Source of the DNA: Crotophaga sulcirostris
Taxonomy: Eukaryota; Chordata; Aves; Cuculiformes; Crotophagidae
Length of the DNA: 64,000 bases
Assembly: GCA_013397455.1 (NCBI GenBank)
Contig: VYZB01000342.1
Coordinates: forward strand, 134,136-198,135
Reading direction: 5' to 3'
Of this stretch, positions 60,797-64,000 are shown piece after piece. Both the position numbers and the translations under genes were made by a program. The notes under the pieces were generated by a model. It did not search any database. It saw nothing but the letters and a program-made list of their open reading frames with translations, and was not told where the DNA came from. Positions within the stretch are counted from its first letter, which is position 1, and the number at the start of each line of letters is the position of its first letter.

Positions 60797-63700
60797 CTGG
60801 GGAAAGAAAAGAAATTCTTAAGTATAAAACTTACTGTAAGTTGATGGTTTTCTCACTTGTTTGAAGACACTTCCTCCCCAAATATTCATTAACGAAGTAA
60901 CCAAAAATCCCTTCCATCCAAATTGCAAGAAAACACTAAATACAGGTTTACTTGGAGCATTTACAAAGTATTCCAGCATTGGAGACAGAACAAGAGATCA
61001 ATCAGTTACAAAACAACACACACTACCTTTTCCATCTCTTTAGACTGACACTTTGTATTTTGAGGTCTGGAGAGAATTCAAAACACAGTTTTTTGCAAGA
61101 CAAAAACCCTATAACTTAATACTTTTATATCCTATATATTTACTTAAAAATCTATAAAAATATTTCTGAACATGTTATTAATTTTAATAAGGTCATATCT
61201 AGGTTCTCTAGTCACAGATCCACTAAGCAGAATTTATATTTAAAGACTTATATTTAATACTACCCAACAAGTCACTTATTTAAAAGCAGGAAGAAGAATG
61301 GCAACAGCTTTGAGATGTGTTGGGTCTGGTTTGGTTTTGTGGGTGTTTTTTTTTCTTTTTTTTTTTTTTTAAATTGAATCTTATCGCTTCTGAAGCCAAT
61401 CAAGTAACAAATGAAATCCCATACCTACACATAAAAGGGAAGATACGATCAATTAAAAAAAAACCCAAAGCTTAAGTCATTGTTAATTAAAGTCATTAAA
61501 GCAAGTACCAACGCTTAATAACCAATGCTTCATGGATAGCTTCTCTCTGTCCAGAATGTTTTAGGAAAAAGAAAAGAGAGTCCCGTACAGTAAAAACCAC
61601 CACCACAACAAACTTATCTCCTTCATATAATTCTGAATTAAATGTTCAGTGTTGTACATAGTTACTAGTGAGCAACTCTATGAAGTCCTCCACCTCCCAA
61701 GATCATGCTTCAGAGACTTCACAATTTTTGCAGCTCTGCTAGCTGTTGTTTTGTTATAAAAAATAGAGATAAACCCTTGCAAGCACAACTATCAAAATAT
61801 TTTATGTTACATACAAATCAACTCAGTGGTTTATGCGAAATGTATTTTACTAGCTTTAATTAAAGGGCAGGAATAGAGCAGGAAGGCAAAAAAGGTAGAT
61901 CCCTGCCAGAACACCACAGAAGCAATACATCTTCATACCCAGTTCCATCCAAAAAACCCTTCTTTTTTTTCCATTTTAAAGAAGTTGTACAGGCACAGTA
62001 ATTTTCAGTTATATTGGCTACAAGTTATCTCAAGTGTCTGCCAGACTAATACACTCCCATAGGGAAAGAACAGATGTTTAAAGGCAAGAAGATGCTATTC
62101 ACATTGGACACTAAATTAGGCCCACCATCCCAGTAACAGAAGAATGAAAGCCAAGAAGAACCTTAAAAGTACATCATAAAGTACTGAGCAGAGAACAAAT
62201 CTTTCTCTGCAAGGATGGGGGCAACAAGCACTTGCTCTGTCTCAGAGGGGGAAAAAAAAAAAAAAAGAGAGAAACAAGGGAATCAGACTAAATGAAGTCA
62301 GTTAAAATAATGGATATTAGTGCAGTTTTTGCAAGGTCAAATGGAAGAGACACTCCATGAACTACAGTGGCCTAAGAAGACTGTACGAGCACAGCACCAC
62401 TGTAAGCCAAAAAATAAAACTGGACCCCATCAACTAAAACCCAGAATCACGTGTGTGCTCTGTGACCTCACGAAAGGCTTGCATTTCTTAGTCTGCAGCA
62501 TGGGAATAAAAAGCCAGTTTTGTGTTCTTGAAAAAAAGTACAGACAATGCTCCAGGGCATGAAGAACTGACAGGCTGCAAGCACCCTCTTCACACACAGC
62601 CTCCACAGGTGCAGTCACCGCACACGTCTTTAGCGTCATCTCCAAGGTGTTTCCTTCCTCCACAGGAGATAAATGGTGGGGTGGTAAACAGTGAGAGAGG
62701 GGAAGGAAGGTTCTGGAATTGGCAGAGTACATGCAGTCCATGGAAATGGATATAAATGAGTTCACCAGACTCCAAGAGCAGCCAGCAGGGGAGTCACTGC
62801 AATGAGGAGAAAGGCGGCTACAGCGTCGAACACACAGCTTTGCCTACCTAAAGGTTTAAAAGTAGGGGCCTAAAACACTTCAAGGCTGAGAGAACCCACA
62901 AACGGTCCAAGGAGGAACAGGAAGCCCAGCACGTTTTGTGTTACAGCAACTTCAAGCTGCCCGGGGAAGTGAACTCAATGAGGAACTGCTCGAAGTGCCC
63001 TTGGCTGAGGCACAACAGGTCTTCAAGGTGCACCACGTGTGCAGGGGTGCTGACCTGCTGTTGGGTTTCAGTGGTGTTTTAGGAACAAAAAAGCCAGGAT
63101 TCAGACACAGGTGTGAATTATCACCTTTCGTTAACAACTATTTAGTACAACTGCTCCAGTAATCCTACTCCAGACAGGCTACTCCCCACAGCTGAAATGA
63201 GGTATTGCTCAGGAATCCCAGTAAAGCCAGTTCCCAAAGTGCAGTGATGATGCAGCTAAGCATCTTGTTGATGTTTTCAAGTTCAAGTGAAGTCACAGGG
63301 TTAGCAAACGTCACTAAATTCCTACACGCAAATTTGATTAAACTTCTATCCTTATGCAAACAAGGATTTTCAATTTGAGTTTTATTTTAAAATCAGATTG
63401 GATGGTTTAAAGTGAAAGAGTGGGCAGCGTCCTTGGTTCTGAACAGACAACAACTTAGAAGCTGAGTATAAGGGAGGTGAAGTTTAAAAATAAAAGCACA
63501 CATTGTCTAAATACACTTTAAGTGCAATTAAGCTATGTTCATGTTAACACCACATTATCACACAGATCAAGGACAGACAACTGTAGCATAATCTGATGGA
63601 ATTCAGATAAACCAAGACAAAGAGAGGCATCAGCATGATAACAGAAGCACTTCAATTCATTAAGCAGTAAAACTAGTCCTAAGAAGCAGCAAGGAAAATT

Positions 63701-64000
63701 CAAGGTCATCATGCAAAAGCCAAAATTCCAAAAAAACCAACCGCCCTCCCAGATTACAACTCTTTTCTCCCCCTCCTCAGCAGGGGAGAAGTTTCCAACA
63801 ACAAACTAGAGAAGAAGTGAGCAGGCACTGTCACCCACATCACTTGCCCAGAGCACAGGGCTTGTACAGCAGATCTGCTTCAAGTCATTCCAGAAAATCC
63901 ACAAAGGGTAAAATTTTCACTAATCCTGGTTATAAATTCAAGTGTTAAACAGTAGAATGATGCACACCACCTCGGGGTTTTGTTTCAGCAGCAAAGTCGT
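60797..64000 (-). other. MED13: MED13 intron running off the right edge
   Basis: No upstream MED13 exon is visible. The expected motifs WIFWWGED and LLERCLMNRNF do not occur on the minus strand. Homopolymer tracts lie near 61347-61373 (T-rich) and 62249-62265 (A-rich). Positions about 62,560-63,170 are richer in G+C than the rest but I recognise no gene or repeat in them. Confidence 0.6.

Overview
The window is vertebrate nuclear DNA, almost certainly from a bird. It is AT-rich and intron-rich. Its only clear interspersed repeats are CR1 LINE fragments of the avian type, including one with the terminal ATTCTATGATTCTA-like tail. The encoded proteins closely match vertebrate BRIP1, INTS2 and MED13 as I recall them. 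I cannot name the species.

Three genes lie head to tail, all transcribed right to left on the minus strand, in the order MED13 > INTS2 > BRIP1. This is the gene order I recall for human chromosome 17q23. (1) Positions 1-9,287 carry the 5' part of BRIP1 (FANCJ): eight coding exons from the start codon to the DEAH box, where the window ends. Its CpG-rich promoter lies at about 10,930-11,160. (2) Positions 12,799-29,520 carry a complete INTS2 in 24 coding exons. They join without a frame break into 1,193 residues plus stop. Its promoter is at about 29,525-29,645. (3) Positions 33,542-60,796 carry 27 exons of MED13, from the codon matching about human residue 158 to the stop (2,022 residues). A 3'UTR of about 3.8 kb reaches to about 29,690. 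The first MED13 exons lie beyond the right edge, and 60,797-64,000 is intron.

The gene products act in separate nuclear processes. BRIP1 is a 5'-3' iron-sulfur DNA helicase in crosslink repair. INTS2 is a scaffold subunit of Integrator, which cleaves and terminates RNA polymerase II transcripts. MED13 links the CDK8 kinase module to core Mediator. I see no sign of a shared operon-like unit. The close spacing of the MED13 polyadenylation signal and the INTS2 promoter (about 75 bp) is the most notable layout feature.

I built every exon boundary by reading the minus strand, requiring splice sites and phase continuity, and comparing with vertebrate proteins from memory. I ran no alignments. I found no CRISPR array, rRNA, tRNA or undescribed multi-gene system. 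Findings are limited to gene-structure oddities, regulatory motifs and repeat context.
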